The notes: generated by a model from the letters alone, not told the origin. A stretch of 64,000 nucleotides of DNA from Cryobacterium inferilacus (GCF_019599185.1 NZ_JAIEUL010000008.1:62001-126000); one strand, 5' to 3'. Positions 41,907 to 52,242 are shown, numbered from the stretch's first letter. Translations and numbers: made by a program.

Positions 41907-42383
41907 ATGCCTGGACGGACTCTTCGACGCCTTGCCCAACGTCTGGGTGGCACCCGCCTGGGCGTCGTGGCGATTGGCCGCGTGGTCTCGCCGCTCCAGC
42001 GCTGGCTGTATCGCACCACCGGCGGACGCATCTCGTTGACCGGCCGGGCACCAGTATTGCTGCTGACAACGACTGGACGTCGCACCGGACTTGAGCGCAC
42101 GGTCCCGCTGCTCTATCTGCGCGCCAGCGGGTGCCTCGTAGTCTGCAACGTCAATCCAGGCTTTGAGGGTCCCAACCCGTGGGTGCTCAACCTGCGAGCC
42201 CGGCCTCGCGCCACGGTGCAGGTGGGTAGGGAGACCTTTGCGGTGACCGCGCGCGAGGCGACCGCTGAGGAGATCGACCGCTATTGGCCGCGGCTGACAC
42301 AGATCTGGCCCGCCTACCGGGCTTTCTTCGAGGCCGGCGGAAAGAGGTCAGTCTTCATCCTCGCCCCGACCCAGCCGCGTTGA
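41907..42383 (+). CDS. Deazaflavin (F420)-dependent nitroreductase-family oxidoreductase (158 aa)
   Basis: A split beta-barrel protein of the Ddn group: GRAPVLLLTTTGRRTGLERTVPLLYL, VVCNVNPGFEGPNPWVLNLRARPRATVQVG and a C-terminal WPAYRAFFEAGGKRSVFILAP. This family is confined mainly to actinobacteria and uses F420 to reduce quinones, enones or nitro groups. It is the first core-like gene after the island. The start at ATG 41907 gives the normal length. Confidence 0.88.
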   Translation: MPGRTLRRLAQRLGGTRLGVVAIGRVVSPLQRWLYRTTGGRISLTGRAPVLLLTTTGRRTGLERTVPLLYLRASGCLVVCNVNPGFEGPNPWVLNLRARPRATVQVGRETFAVTAREATAEEIDRYWPRLTQIWPAYRAFFEAGGKRSVFILAPTQPR

Positions 42384-42411
42384 TCCGGCGCTGTCCGTCT
42401 ATCGTGAGGGT

Positions 42412-44007
42412 ATGAGTCCCGGCCCGAGCGTGCGTGTCGTGTTACCGCACCAGCTCTTCGGTCAACATTTCGACGCTGCCGACGGCGCGGTGTTCGTGTT
42501 GATCGAGCACGACCTGCTCTTCCGTCAGTACCGGTTCCACTCTCACAAGCTGGTGCTGCACCGCGCCTCGATGGCACGCTTCGCCGACCGCTTACGCGAG
42601 CACGGCTACGAGGTTGTCGAGCTCCAGAGTGATGCCTCCCGTAGCTCGCACGACCAGCTCGCCGAGTTCGTGCGCCACCGCACGCCGGCTCGGGTGACCT
42701 GGTTCGACGTCGTCGACGACTGGCTCGAGAAGGACCTGCTCGCAGCTCTGGCTGACGGCGGCTACCGGATGCGCCGCGACGACCTGCTGGAGACGCCGAA
42801 CTTCCTCACCGATCGGGCTCAGATCGATGAGTGGTTCTCCGAGAACAACCCCCGCATGCAGGAGTTCTACATCTGGCAACGACGTCGACTCGACATCCTG
42901 CTCGACGACGGCAGGCCGGTTGGCGGCAAGTGGTCCTTCGACGCCGACAATCGCAAGAAACTCCCGCGCGGGTACACCCCCCAACCCGTGGGCCGCTTTG
43001 CCCGTCACCCCGTGCTGCAGCGCGAGGGCACCTTCGACTTCGACGCGCTCGCGGCGGACGCGGCGGACGCGGTGGTCGTCGACGTGCCCGACGAGGTCAC
43101 CCGCGCGATCGCGTGGGTCAGCGCCGAGTTCCCGGATGCGCCGGGCGACCCGCACCTGTTCGCCTGGCCGACCACGGCCGCCGAAGCCCGTGAGCACCTG
43201 CAGGAGTTCGTGCGGGACCGCTTGACCGACTTCGGCCCGTACGAGGACGCGATCTCTGCCACGCATCCGTTCATCAATCACGGCCTGCTCACCGGCGCGT
43301 TGAATGTCGGGCTGCTGGACCCGCGCGATGTTGTTGACGCGGTCCTGGAGGGCGCCGACGGCAACACCCCGCTCGCCTCGCTGGAGGGGTTTGTACGGCA
43401 GGTGATCGGCTGGCGGGAGTACATGCGCGCCACTTACCGAACCCGCGGCCGTGAGATGCGCACCGCCAACCGACTCGACCACCAGCGGGCGCTCGGGGAC
43501 GGCTGGTGGGATGCCAGCACCGGGCTGGCGCCGGTGGACCTGGTCGTGTCCCGCGTGCTCGACACCGGGTACGCCCACCACATCGAACGGCTGATGGTGC
43601 TCGGCAACGCCATGGCACTGCTGCGCATCCACCCCGACGCGGTCTACGAGTGGTTCATGGAGATGTTCATCGACGCCTATGACTGGGTGATGGTGCCCAA
43701 CGTCTATGCAATGAGCCAGTTCGCCGCGGGCGACGAGATCACCACCAAGCCCTACGTGTCCGGCAGTAACTACCTGCGCAAGATGTCCGACCTGCCGGCC
43801 GGCGAATGGATGGCCGACTGGGACGGGCTGTACTGGACCTTCATCGAGGACCACCGTGCGGTTTTCGCGGCGAACCCGCGCACGCGGATGGTCGTCTCGT
43901 TGCTGGACGGGATGGACGCGACCAAGCGCGACGACCACCGCCGCCGGGCCGCGGCGCTCCTGGACGCGGGGCAGGACACCGGGTTGCTGGCGTTGTCGCC
44001 GCGCTGA
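42412..44007 (+). CDS. FeS-BCP/CryB-type photolyase or cryptochrome, lacking all cysteines (531 aa)
   Basis: The C-terminal FAD domain has GWREYMRATY, the HHIERLMVLGNAMALLRIHPDAVYEWFMEMFIDAYDWVM block, and NVYAMSQFAAG...TKPYVSGSNYLRKMSD, typical of the bacterial (6-4) photolyase/CryB group. The N-terminal domain matches the photolyase-related segment (LPHQLFGQHFDAADG). The group normally binds a 4Fe-4S cluster through four Cys; this protein has none, and the GEWCD-like position is GEWMA. It may be a cluster-free subgroup. Predicted role: light-driven repair of (6-4) lesions. It follows the F420 oxidoreductase by 28 nt. Confidence 0.85.
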   Translation: MSPGPSVRVVLPHQLFGQHFDAADGAVFVLIEHDLLFRQYRFHSHKLVLHRASMARFADRLREHGYEVVELQSDASRSSHDQLAEFVRHRTPARVTWFDVVDDWLEKDLLAALADGGYRMRRDDLLETPNFLTDRAQIDEWFSENNPRMQEFYIWQRRRLDILLDDGRPVGGKWSFDADNRKKLPRGYTPQPVGRFARHPVLQREGTFDFDALAADAADAVVVDVPDEVTRAIAWVSAEFPDAPGDPHLFAWPTTAAEAREHLQEFVRDRLTDFGPYEDAISATHPFINHGLLTGALNVGLLDPRDVVDAVLEGADGNTPLASLEGFVRQVIGWREYMRATYRTRGREMRTANRLDHQRALGDGWWDASTGLAPVDLVVSRVLDTGYAHHIERLMVLGNAMALLRIHPDAVYEWFMEMFIDAYDWVMVPNVYAMSQFAAGDEITTKPYVSGSNYLRKMSDLPAGEWMADWDGLYWTFIEDHRAVFAANPRTRMVVSLLDGMDATKRDDHRRRAAALLDAGQDTGLLALSPR

Positions 44008-44077
44008 GCGGCCGCAGCGCCGGGCAATCGTGTGGGAGGCTGAGGCCAGCGGACGATGAGGCACGAAGGAGATCTGT

Positions 44078-46555
44078 GTGGCGAAAATTCGGGTGAGCAA
44101 CGGTCGATTCGGGCTCAATTTTCTCGACGCCTTGAAGAAATCCAAGCCCGGCGACGTGCTGGTTCTGAGCGAGGGCGAGCACAGGGTGGACTCGGTGTAC
44201 ATCGCGAATCTGGAGATCATCGGTAGCGGTGATCCGAGCAAGGTCGTCTTACGCGGCTACTTCGATATCCAGGGCAGGTGCAAGATCACCAACGCCACGA
44301 TCTGCGCGCCGCCCTTTCACAACGCCATTCATCTCAAGACCGCCGACGCCCATGTCGAGCTTGACGGCACCACCGTGTACGGCGAGCCGACATGGAAATA
44401 CCCGGCGATCTACAGCAGTGCGGGCACTGTGGTGATGCGGCGCAGCACTGTCAGATTCAGCCCTTCGTCGGCGGGGGTCGTTATCGAGAACAACGCGCTG
44501 CTGCACGCCACCGATTCGACTGTTGCCGGGCTGCGCGTCATCGGCGCCAAAGCTGTGCTCATCAATGCCAGCGCCTTCAACATTGTTGGCCAGATGCGCG
44601 GTCAGATTGAGGCGTACGGCGTGCTGTCGGTCACCCCAGCCGAGGGTGAGCGTTCCCTCATCATCGAGAACGAGTCCGTCTGCGCGGTGGAGTCGTTGCG
44701 TGCTGAACAGGGGCCCTGGGAGGGACTCTGCGATGCCAGTGTGCTGCGGATCGGTCGGGTGGAGGTGCCCGACGATCAGACCTACGTGGTCTACAAAAAG
44801 GGGCGCGCGCTCGTCGAGACGGACAGCCCCGTCGTGACGATCTTCGACCCTGATGCCGAGCCCGCGCCAGAGCCCGCGATCGAGGGGACCGAGACCGCGC
44901 TCGACCGAGCCGTTGAAGTCGAGATCGCCCCACTGCTCGACCCCCTCAACGAGATCCTGGCGCTGACCGGACTGGCGACGGTCAAGGACCAGATTCAAGC
45001 GTTCACCCGGATGGTGCAGTTCAACCAAATGCGTGCACAGCGAGGGTTCAAGAGCACCGACATGACCATGCACAGCATGTTCTTGGGCAACCCGGGCACC
45101 GGCAAGACCACCGTGGCGCGTCTGCTCGGCACGGCACTGTTCCACGCCGGCGCGACGCAACGGGACGTGTTCGTCGAGGTCGGGCGCCGAGACCTGGTCG
45201 GTCAGCATCTCGGAGCATCCGCAAACCTGACTTCGGACGTTCTCGAGAGTGCGCGCGGGGGAGTGCTCTTCATCGACGAGGCCTACGCGCTTCACCAGAA
45301 GAACAACAACGAGTTCGCGCAGGAGGCTGTCGATACCATTCTCGCGTTTATGGAGAATAACCGCGACGACATTGTGATCATCTTCGCCGGCTATACCGAC
45401 CGGATGCAGGACTTTCTGACCATGAACCCGGGCCTCAAATCCAGAGTTCCGAACCGGTTCGACTTCGAGGACTATTCCCCGGCCGAAGTCGCTGACATCG
45501 GTTACCAGAGCCTTCTGCGGGAGGACTACACAATCGACGAGGATCTGTACCAGCGCGTGGTCGCCGACAGATATGGCCGAACCACCGATAAGAGCAACGG
45601 CAGGTGGGTTCGGAACTTCAACCAGGATCTGATCACTCAGATGGCGCGCCGCGTGGTGAATGACCGGACGCAGGACTTCGACGACTTGGCCCGGATAACA
45701 GACGACGACATCTACTTGGTTGTCGGAGGCGACTCCGGCCAGAAGGACGCAAACGTACAAGTGCTCCTCGAACAGCTGGATGCCCTGACCGGGCTGACGG
45801 TTGTGAAGGACTGGGTGCGGAAACTAGTGAACCGGGTCGCGGTTGACCAACAGCGCATGCGGCTGGACGGTAGCGTGGCCCGGCCCACATACCACATGGT
45901 TTTCGCAGGAAACCCGGGCACTGGCAAGACAACTGTGGCGAAAATCATCGCGCAGCTCTTCTACAACCTCGGCATCCTCGAGACGGCCACCGTCAAAGTG
46001 GTAGACCGCAGCAGCCTGGTCGGCAGCTGGATCGGCCACACCGAGGAGAACACCACCAGGGCCGTCGACGAGGCTATGGGCGGGGTGCTTTTTGTCGACG
46101 AGGCCTACCAGCTGTATGTCGAGGACTCGAGGAATGACTTCGGCAGGCAAGCGATTGAAACGTTCATGACCCGTCTGGAAAACGATCGGGACAAATTCGT
46201 CGCCATCTTCGCCGGGTACACCGAGAACATGGACCGGTTCCTGAGCGCGAATCCGGGTTTGCGGTCCCGAATCCCGCTGACCATCGAGTTCCCCGACTTC
46301 AGCCCAGAGGACGTCGGCGAAATAGTCGTCGCCCGACTGAATGCGAGTTGGACGTTCGACGAAGTGTTGGTAGCGGGGTGCGCAGCGAAAACTTACGCGG
46401 CTCTGGACGAGAAAGACAGATCGAACGGGCGTTGGGCCCGCACCTTCGCCGAGCGCATCGAGGCGGAGCAGATCGAGCACGTTGCCGCACATGGCATCAC
46501 CGGTGCCGAGATGACGCGCATCCCCGCCGAGGTCATCCAGTCACTGGTGTTCTAG
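44078..46555 (+). CDS. Beta-helix domain fused to two CbbX-like AAA+ ATPase modules (825 aa)
   Basis: The first 250 residues look like a right-handed parallel beta-helix with repeating VVLRGYFDIQG, HVELDGTTVYG and VIENNALLHATDSTV strands. Two AAA+ modules of the CbbX/SpoVK class follow, with Walker A NPGTGKTTVARLL (about 338-345) and NPGTGKTTVAKII (about 612-619), each with GGVLF(I/V)DEAY as Walker B. Such modules remodel or unfold target proteins as hexamers. The GTG at 44078 has AAGGAG 6 nt away. It stands alone and no type VII secretion genes are nearby. Its target is unknown. Confidence 0.85.
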   Translation: MAKIRVSNGRFGLNFLDALKKSKPGDVLVLSEGEHRVDSVYIANLEIIGSGDPSKVVLRGYFDIQGRCKITNATICAPPFHNAIHLKTADAHVELDGTTVYGEPTWKYPAIYSSAGTVVMRRSTVRFSPSSAGVVIENNALLHATDSTVAGLRVIGAKAVLINASAFNIVGQMRGQIEAYGVLSVTPAEGERSLIIENESVCAVESLRAEQGPWEGLCDASVLRIGRVEVPDDQTYVVYKKGRALVETDSPVVTIFDPDAEPAPEPAIEGTETALDRAVEVEIAPLLDPLNEILALTGLATVKDQIQAFTRMVQFNQMRAQRGFKSTDMTMHSMFLGNPGTGKTTVARLLGTALFHAGATQRDVFVEVGRRDLVGQHLGASANLTSDVLESARGGVLFIDEAYALHQKNNNEFAQEAVDTILAFMENNRDDIVIIFAGYTDRMQDFLTMNPGLKSRVPNRFDFEDYSPAEVADIGYQSLLREDYTIDEDLYQRVVADRYGRTTDKSNGRWVRNFNQDLITQMARRVVNDRTQDFDDLARITDDDIYLVVGGDSGQKDANVQVLLEQLDALTGLTVVKDWVRKLVNRVAVDQQRMRLDGSVARPTYHMVFAGNPGTGKTTVAKIIAQLFYNLGILETATVKVVDRSSLVGSWIGHTEENTTRAVDEAMGGVLFVDEAYQLYVEDSRNDFGRQAIETFMTRLENDRDKFVAIFAGYTENMDRFLSANPGLRSRIPLTIEFPDFSPEDVGEIVVARLNASWTFDEVLVAGCAAKTYAALDEKDRSNGRWARTFAERIEAEQIEHVAAHGITGAEMTRIPAEVIQSLVF

Positions 46556-46727
46556 CCGACGAGCAGCCGGTGCCGCTCGGTGGTGCCGTGGGATCGAAAC
46601 CCTGCTCGATGGATGCCATCACGTCGCCTTCTGTTCGGGAACGGAAACCGGTCCTGCCAGTGAAGCCTTGGGCACGCAGGAATTCAAGGCCGACCGGCAT
46701 GGCCGTCTCCGGTCGGGAGCAATGCGG

Positions 46728-47303
46728 TCAGTCGAGCATCCGCCGCATCAGGATGCGCGGGAAGCCGCCGGCGACGGAGCCGGTGTCTGCGGCCTTGACG
46801 AAGCCGGCTCGTTCGAACATGGCACGGGTGCCCACGTACGCCATGGTCAGGTCGACCCGCTTGCCGCCGTTGTCGACCGGGTAGCTCTCGACGCACGGTG
46901 CCCCGGATGCGCGGGCGTACGCCACGGCGCCCTCGATGAGCGCCGGTGTCACTCCCCGTTTGCGGTAGCCGGGGCGCACGCGCAGGCACCAGAGTGACCA
47001 AACCGGCAAGTCGTCGAGATGCGGGATCTTGCGCGAGGTGGCGAAAGGATGCAGCTCGGAACGCGGCGCGATACCCGCCCAGCCGGCCACCGCGCCGTCG
47101 ATATGGGCGAGCACACCGGGTGCGAGCGGGCGGGCACACAGTTCCCGCACCTTGTCCGCCCTGGCGGTGCCGGTGAGGGCGCGGTTCTCGGTGGAACTGA
47201 GCCGCCAGGACAGGCACCAACAGACCGAGGATTCGGGCTTCTTCGGTGCGAACATCGTGGCCATGTCGGCGAAGTCGTGCGCCGGTGTGACCTCGATCAC
47301 CAT
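46728..47303 (-). CDS. GNAT-family N-acetyltransferase (191 aa)
   Basis: The acetyl-CoA-binding motif is WCLRVRPGYRKRGVTPALIEGAV and a late MFERAGFVKAA segment completes the fold. The N-terminal SVCWCLSWRLSS with several Cys is found in a group of uncharacterised actinobacterial GNATs. ATG at 47303 is supported by GGAGGGG. The 172 nt between the AAA+ gene and this gene hold no gene. Confidence 0.85.
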   Translation of the reverse strand: MVIEVTPAHDFADMATMFAPKKPESSVCWCLSWRLSSTENRALTGTARADKVRELCARPLAPGVLAHIDGAVAGWAGIAPRSELHPFATSRKIPHLDDLPVWSLWCLRVRPGYRKRGVTPALIEGAVAYARASGAPCVESYPVDNGGKRVDLTMAYVGTRAMFERAGFVKAADTGSVAGGFPRILMRRMLD

Positions 47304-47373
47304 GGTGTCCCCTCCGTGCGCGTGGCTGCCTGAATGATAGGCAGACGCTCCCGCCCGCGGCAAGGGCGGGCGG

Positions 47374-48252
47374 CTACTCGCCGGAGAGGGCCAGGTTGAC
47401 GAACGCGCGCACGGCCGCGGAGGCGTGGCGTTTGCGGGAGGCGGCCAGGTAGACGGTGAAGTCGGGCACATGGGCCACCGGCACGAGACGCACGTTCAGG
47501 GCCGTGTGGGCGGCGAACTCCGGCAGCAGCGCCACCCCGAGACCGTTGCTGACGTACTCGGCGGCGGTGCCGATGTCGGACACCTCGATCATCACCCGCC
47601 GATCCACCCCGGCGGCCCCGAACGCGTCGTCGACGATCTGACGGCTGGCGTAGCCGGGCGGCAGGTCGATGAACTCCTCACCGGCCAGGGCGGCCAGATC
47701 GACCCCCGGCGAGGCGGCGAGCGGATGCCGGGCCGGAACCACCAGCACCATGGGGGAGGAGGCGATCGGAACGGCGGAAAGCGTGGCCGGGATCGAGCCG
47801 CTGAGGGCGAGGAAGGCCAGGTCCAGTTCGCCGGTGGACAGCTCGTCGACCAGGTCGGCCGAGCCACGCCTGGCCGCGCGCAGCCGCACGCCAACGCCGG
47901 GGTGCCCGGTGCGGTACAGCCCGAGCAGCCGCGGCACGTTCACCAGCGTGACCGAGGTCATCAGGCCGATCACGATCGACCCGGTGATGGCCTGGGTGGA
48001 TTGCTGGGCCACGTCGCGCACCTCGTTCACCGCGTCCAGAGCAGCACGCACCTTGGGGAGCAGCAGCTCGCCGGTGGAGGTGAGCCGGATCTGCCGACGA
48101 CTGCGGTCGAACAGTTCCACACCGAGGTCGCCCTCGAGGGAGCGCACGCCGGCGGACACCGCTGACTGGGCGATGGTGAGGCGTTCGGCGGCGCGGGTGA
48201 AGTTGAGTTCGCCGGCGACGGCGCTGAAGAATTCGAGCTGCCTGAGGTCCAT
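47374..48252 (-). CDS. LysR-family transcriptional regulator, likely AlsR-like (292 aa)
   Basis: A LysR regulator: N-terminal winged HTH ([42 protein letters not shown]) and a periplasmic-binding-like effector domain. It is divergent from acetolactate synthase and decarboxylase genes, the AlsR arrangement. A T-N11-A type site lies between them at 48262-48276. It probably activates acetoin production in response to acetate or pH; this is inferred from position. Confidence 0.88.
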   Translation of the reverse strand: MDLRQLEFFSAVAGELNFTRAAERLTIAQSAVSAGVRSLEGDLGVELFDRSRRQIRLTSTGELLLPKVRAALDAVNEVRDVAQQSTQAITGSIVIGLMTSVTLVNVPRLLGLYRTGHPGVGVRLRAARRGSADLVDELSTGELDLAFLALSGSIPATLSAVPIASSPMVLVVPARHPLAASPGVDLAALAGEEFIDLPPGYASRQIVDDAFGAAGVDRRVMIEVSDIGTAAEYVSNGLGVALLPEFAAHTALNVRLVPVAHVPDFTVYLAASRKRHASAAVRAFVNLALSGE

Positions 48253-48261
48253 CCGTCAATC

Positions 48262-48276
48262 ATCTCATTTGCAGAT
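48262..48276. promoter_or_regulatory. Candidate LysR-type operator
   Basis: ATCTCATTTGCAGAT contains T-N11-A with an ATCT/AGAT dyad, in the 115-nt divergent gap between the regulator and alsS. Confidence 0.45.
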
Positions 48277-48367
48277 CATTGTCATCCGTTATCGGCGTTG
48301 TTTCTTATCAGTGGCGGCGGGACGATGGATACAGACGCCGGTGAGGCCGGCACCCTGGAGGCACGAC

Positions 48368-50134
48368 ATGGCGACCCCGTCACCCGTTTTGAACACCGGC
48401 GCTGCCGAGCGCACCGTGAGCACCGACACACGCTCCGAGCACCACGACGCCTTCGGCTCCGGTGCCCTGGGGGCCTCGCGGCGCTCGGCCGACCGGGTGG
48501 TGGAATGCCTGAACGCGTACGGCGTGCAGTGGATCTTCGGCGTGCCAGGCGCCAAGATCGACCCGGTGTACGACGCCCTCCTCGACGGCGGCCCGCAGAT
48601 GATCGTGGTGCGGCACGAGCAGAACGCCGCCTTCATGGCCGCGGCCGTCGGCCGACTCACCGGCGAGCCGGGTGTCGTACTCGTCACCAGCGGCCCAGGC
48701 ACCGCCAACCTCGCCACTGGACTGCTCACCGCCACCACCGAGGGCGACCCGCTCGTGGCCATCTGCGGTGCCGTATCGCGCGGCGACCGGCTCAAGCGCA
48801 CTCACCAGGCGATGGATGCCGTTGGCATGCTCAGCGCCGTCACCAAGTCCGCCGGCGAGGTCGGCACCGCAGACAACGTGCCGGAGGCCATCGCCAACGC
48901 CTTCCGCCAGGCCGTGCAGGAGCCCAAGGGCGCGGCGGCCGTGGTGCTGCCGTACGACGTGCTCACCGATTCCACCACGGTGTCGATGACGACGCCGCAC
49001 CCCGTGCCGCAGATGGGTGCCGCCCCGATGGACAGCATCACCCGGGCCGCCGAGCTGCTGCGCGCGGCACAGTTCCCGGTCATCCTCGCCGGGGCCCGCT
49101 CGGGTTCCGACCGGGCCGTGGCCGCTCTGCACCGGTTGCTCGGCGCCGCCAAACTCCCGGTGGTGGAGACCTTCCAGGCCGCTGGTGTGATCTCGCACGA
49201 GCTCGAGGAGCACTACCTCGGCCGGGTCGGCCTGTTCCGCAACCAGCCCGGCGACGTGCTGCTGCACAAGGCCGACCTGATCCTGGCGATCGGCTACGAC
49301 TTCGTGGAGTACGAACCGGCCAAGTGGAACAAGGACCACCTGCGCCGCATCATCCACCTCGACGAACTGGCTGCAGACCTCGACGACTACTACCGCCCCA
49401 CGGTCGAGCTGCGCGGTGACGTGGCCGAGACGATGGATGCGCTCGCCCGCCAGATCGATGGCCTCGCCCTCTCGGCATCCGCGTCTGCCGTTGTCGCCAC
49501 CGAGCGCGCCCGCCTGGCCGAGGCCGATGACCCCATCCACCGGGATGACGAGCTGGACGGGGTGCACCCCGCCGAGCTGACCCTGAGGATGCGCGCCCTG
49601 CTACCCGATGACACCACCGTGCTGTGCGATGTGGGCTCACACTACATCTACATGGCCAGGCACTTCCGCACCTATCACCCGCGCACCCTGCTGTTCTCCA
49701 ACGGTCAGCAGACCCTGGGTGTTGCGCTGCCTTGGGCGATCGCGGCCACGCTGGTGCGCCCCGGCACCCCGGTGGTCTCGGTGTCGGGCGACGGCGGTTT
49801 TCTCTACTCCGCCATGGAACTGGAGACCGCCGTGCGGCTGGGCTCGACATTCACCCACATCATCTTCAACGACGGCACCTACGACATGGTCGCGTTCCAG
49901 CAGCAGGGCAAGTACGGCCGCACCTCCGGCGTGCAGCTCGGCGACTACGACGCCGTGAAGTACGCCGAATCGTTCGGTGCGCATGGCCACCGGGTGACCC
50001 ATCTCGACGACTTCGCCGCGGTTTTGGAGCAGGCCATGAACGAAGACGGTCCGAGCATCATCGACGTGCGGGTGGACTACCGCAACAACCGGGATGAACT
50101 CATGGCCGACCTGGAAAGCGATGTGCTGCTGTGA
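48368..50134 (+). CDS. alsS: Acetolactate synthase, catabolic type (588 aa)
   Basis: A thiamine-diphosphate enzyme that makes 2-acetolactate from pyruvate. The TPP-activating Glu is in [12 protein letters not shown], and the C-terminal [22 protein letters not shown] is the Mg/TPP-binding GDGG motif. The first 30 residues before the conserved core are extra and Ser/Thr-rich. ATG at 48368 follows GGAGG by 6 nt. It overlaps the decarboxylase gene and no regulatory subunit follows, supporting the catabolic assignment. Confidence 0.92.
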   Translation: MATPSPVLNTGAAERTVSTDTRSEHHDAFGSGALGASRRSADRVVECLNAYGVQWIFGVPGAKIDPVYDALLDGGPQMIVVRHEQNAAFMAAAVGRLTGEPGVVLVTSGPGTANLATGLLTATTEGDPLVAICGAVSRGDRLKRTHQAMDAVGMLSAVTKSAGEVGTADNVPEAIANAFRQAVQEPKGAAAVVLPYDVLTDSTTVSMTTPHPVPQMGAAPMDSITRAAELLRAAQFPVILAGARSGSDRAVAALHRLLGAAKLPVVETFQAAGVISHELEEHYLGRVGLFRNQPGDVLLHKADLILAIGYDFVEYEPAKWNKDHLRRIIHLDELAADLDDYYRPTVELRGDVAETMDALARQIDGLALSASASAVVATERARLAEADDPIHRDDELDGVHPAELTLRMRALLPDDTTVLCDVGSHYIYMARHFRTYHPRTLLFSNGQQTLGVALPWAIAATLVRPGTPVVSVSGDGGFLYSAMELETAVRLGSTFTHIIFNDGTYDMVAFQQQGKYGRTSGVQLGDYDAVKYAESFGAHGHRVTHLDDFAAVLEQAMNEDGPSIIDVRVDYRNNRDELMADLESDVLL

Positions 50135-50877
50135 ACGACATCGCGGCACCCGCATTCACGGTGTCCAGGCACGAGATCTTCCAGACCAGCCTGATGAGCG
50201 CCCTGCTCGACGGCGTGTACGAGGGTGAGATGACGGTGCGTGACCTGCTCGGTCACGGCAGCTTCGGCATCGGCACCTTCAACGGCCTGGACGGCGAGAT
50301 GCTCATCGTCGACGGTAAGTGCTACCAGCTGCGTGCCGACGGCGGCGTGACGAAGGCCGACCTGGGCGCCTACACGCCGTACGCCGTGGTCACGAACTTC
50401 GTGCCGCACATCGAGAGCCAATTGCCCGACAACGTGGTGCGCTCCGAGGCATCGGCGTTCATCGACCACATGACGGCATCCGAGAACTACATGTACGCAC
50501 TGCGCATCGACGGTGACTTCGAGTGGATCCGGATGCGCACCGTGGTGAAGCAGGAAAAGCCGTACCGGCCGATGGTGGAGGCGACCGACGAGGACGCCAT
50601 CGTCGAACTGCACGACGTCTCCGGCTCCCTGGTCGGTTTCCGCACCCCCCTCTACGAGCAGGGCATCGGCGTGCCCGGCTGCCACACCCACTTCATCACC
50701 GACGACCGCACCGGCGGCGGTCACGTGCTCGACTTCAAGCTGAAAAGCGGCAGCGCGGCCCTCTGCCTGGGCACCGATCTGCGGCTGCAACTGCCGCTGA
50801 CGGATGCGTTCCGCGACGCCAACCTGTCACCGGAAGACCTCGCCAGGCAGCTGGCCAAGACCGAGCAGCACGCCTGA
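50131..50877 (+). CDS. budA: Alpha-acetolactate decarboxylase (248 aa)
   Basis: Converts 2-acetolactate to acetoin. Family features: [13 protein letters not shown], a metal site formed by His residues in [23 protein letters not shown], and the usual length. The GTG start overlaps the alsS stop by 4 nt. The pair gives a neutral-fermentation route that avoids acidification and supplies acetoin as a carbon store. Confidence 0.94.
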   Translation: MNDIAAPAFTVSRHEIFQTSLMSALLDGVYEGEMTVRDLLGHGSFGIGTFNGLDGEMLIVDGKCYQLRADGGVTKADLGAYTPYAVVTNFVPHIESQLPDNVVRSEASAFIDHMTASENYMYALRIDGDFEWIRMRTVVKQEKPYRPMVEATDEDAIVELHDVSGSLVGFRTPLYEQGIGVPGCHTHFITDDRTGGGHVLDFKLKSGSAALCLGTDLRLQLPLTDAFRDANLSPEDLARQLAKTEQHA

Positions 50878-50896
50878 GATCGCTAAGGTCGATGGC

Positions 50897-51577
50897 ATGA
50901 CACTTCACGGGGGCGAAGAGACCGATCCGCTGGCGACGGGCATAACCTGGACGCCCGACGACCTCACGATGGGGGAGCGGGCTCAGCTGATGGTGGTGCA
51001 GCAGGCCGGACGCCTGGAATTCAACTGGATGATCCCGTCGACCGCCGCAGCCATCGAGCTGGTGCTCCTCGGCAAGATCGGCCCGGTTGCCGACCGTTCG
51101 TTCTTCAACGGTGTGACCCCGTGGAAGATCGTCGGGCTAGACGTCAGCCCCACCGGCAATCCTGTGCACGACGCGGCGCTGCAGCCGTTCATCGGCCGAA
51201 ACAAGCCGCTGCGGTCGGACCGCTACCTGGCCAAGATCGGCTATGCCGTTGCGGCGGCCGTGAAGGATGAGCTCGTGCGCCGAGGCATGGTGACCAGCGT
51301 GGGCGACTTCGACCACAGGGGCGGGTATCTCGCGATCGAAGACGAACGGGCCGTCGCCATCGCCAAACACCCGGCCTATCGGGCACGGTCGATGCCCGAG
51401 ATCGTGACCGAGCCCCGGTGGGGCGGGATCGTGGACGCGCTGCGCAACAGCGGCGAACGGTACAAGGGCGAACTCGGCCTGCAGTCCCGCATCCGGTGGG
51501 AGTGGTACCCGGCCGAGCACCGCGACGCCATCGAAGCGCTGCTGGCCGGGGAAAACCTCAACACCGCCACCCAGTAA
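50897..51577 (+). CDS. GPP34-like protein, weak assignment (226 aa)
   Basis: The pattern AAAIELVLLGKIGPVADRSFF, with a later AVAAAVKDELVRRGMV and a C-terminal IRWEWYPAEHRDAIEALL, resembles the GPP34 (GOLPH3-like) family of actinobacterial cytoplasmic proteins. The assignment is uncertain. No catalytic motif is visible. It starts 19 nt after the budA stop and could be cotranscribed, but no pathway link is evident. Confidence 0.5.
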   Translation: MTLHGGEETDPLATGITWTPDDLTMGERAQLMVVQQAGRLEFNWMIPSTAAAIELVLLGKIGPVADRSFFNGVTPWKIVGLDVSPTGNPVHDAALQPFIGRNKPLRSDRYLAKIGYAVAAAVKDELVRRGMVTSVGDFDHRGGYLAIEDERAVAIAKHPAYRARSMPEIVTEPRWGGIVDALRNSGERYKGELGLQSRIRWEWYPAEHRDAIEALLAGENLNTATQ

Positions 51578-51612
51578 CGCACCTCGGTGGCGGGGATTGG
51601 CGGCTGGGACGG

Positions 51613-52242
51613 CTAGTGGCCGCGGGCCAGCCAGTCCGGCAGGTCGGGGGCCTCTGCGCCGATCGAGGTCGACTCACCGTGCCCGGTGTTCACCACGGTG
51701 TCGGCCGGCAGACTGAGCAGCTTGCCCGTGATCGACTCGATAATGGTGGGGAAGTCGCTGTACGAGCGGCCGGTGGCGCCTGGTCCGCCGTGGAACAGAG
51801 TGTCACCGCTGAACAGGGTGCCGAAGGCGGGCGCGTACAGGCAGACCGAGCCGGGGGAGTGCCCCGGCGTGTGGATCACCTGCAGCTCGATGCCGGCCAC
51901 CGCGATCCGGTCACCGTCCGCGAGCTCCCGCTGCGGGGCGGCATCCGGGTAGACGACCTCCCAGAGCATCCGGTCATCCGGGTGCAGGTAGACCGGTGCG
52001 CCCGTGGCGGCCGACACGGCCCCGGCGGCGCCGATGTGGTCGTTGTGCGCGTGGGTGCTGAGGATGCCCAGCAGGGTGCGATCGCCGACCGCCGCCAGGA
52101 TCGCGTCGGCGTTGTGGGCGGCGTCGATGACGACGCACTCGGTGTCGTCGCCGACGATCCAGACGTTGTTCTCCAGCGCCCAGCTGCCGCCGTCGAGGTC
52201 GAAGGTGCCCGCGGTGACGAGGTGCTCGATGCGTGCGCTCAT
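51613..52242 (-). CDS. MBL-fold metallohydrolase (209 aa)
   Basis: Has the metal motif HAHNDH, a C-terminal GPGATGRSYSDFPTI stretch and a His in HTPGHSPG and GHGE that complete the binuclear site, as in glyoxalase-II-like hydrolases. It overlaps the start of the S-(hydroxymethyl)mycothiol dehydrogenase gene upstream. The pair is known in mycobacteria, where the hydrolase likely releases mycothiol from the formyl thioester; this is by analogy. Confidence 0.88.
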   Translation of the reverse strand: MSARIEHLVTAGTFDLDGGSWALENNVWIVGDDTECVVIDAAHNADAILAAVGDRTLLGILSTHAHNDHIGAAGAVSAATGAPVYLHPDDRMLWEVVYPDAAPQRELADGDRIAVAGIELQVIHTPGHSPGSVCLYAPAFGTLFSGDTLFHGGPGATGRSYSDFPTIIESITGKLLSLPADTVVNTGHGESTSIGAEAPDLPDWLARGH

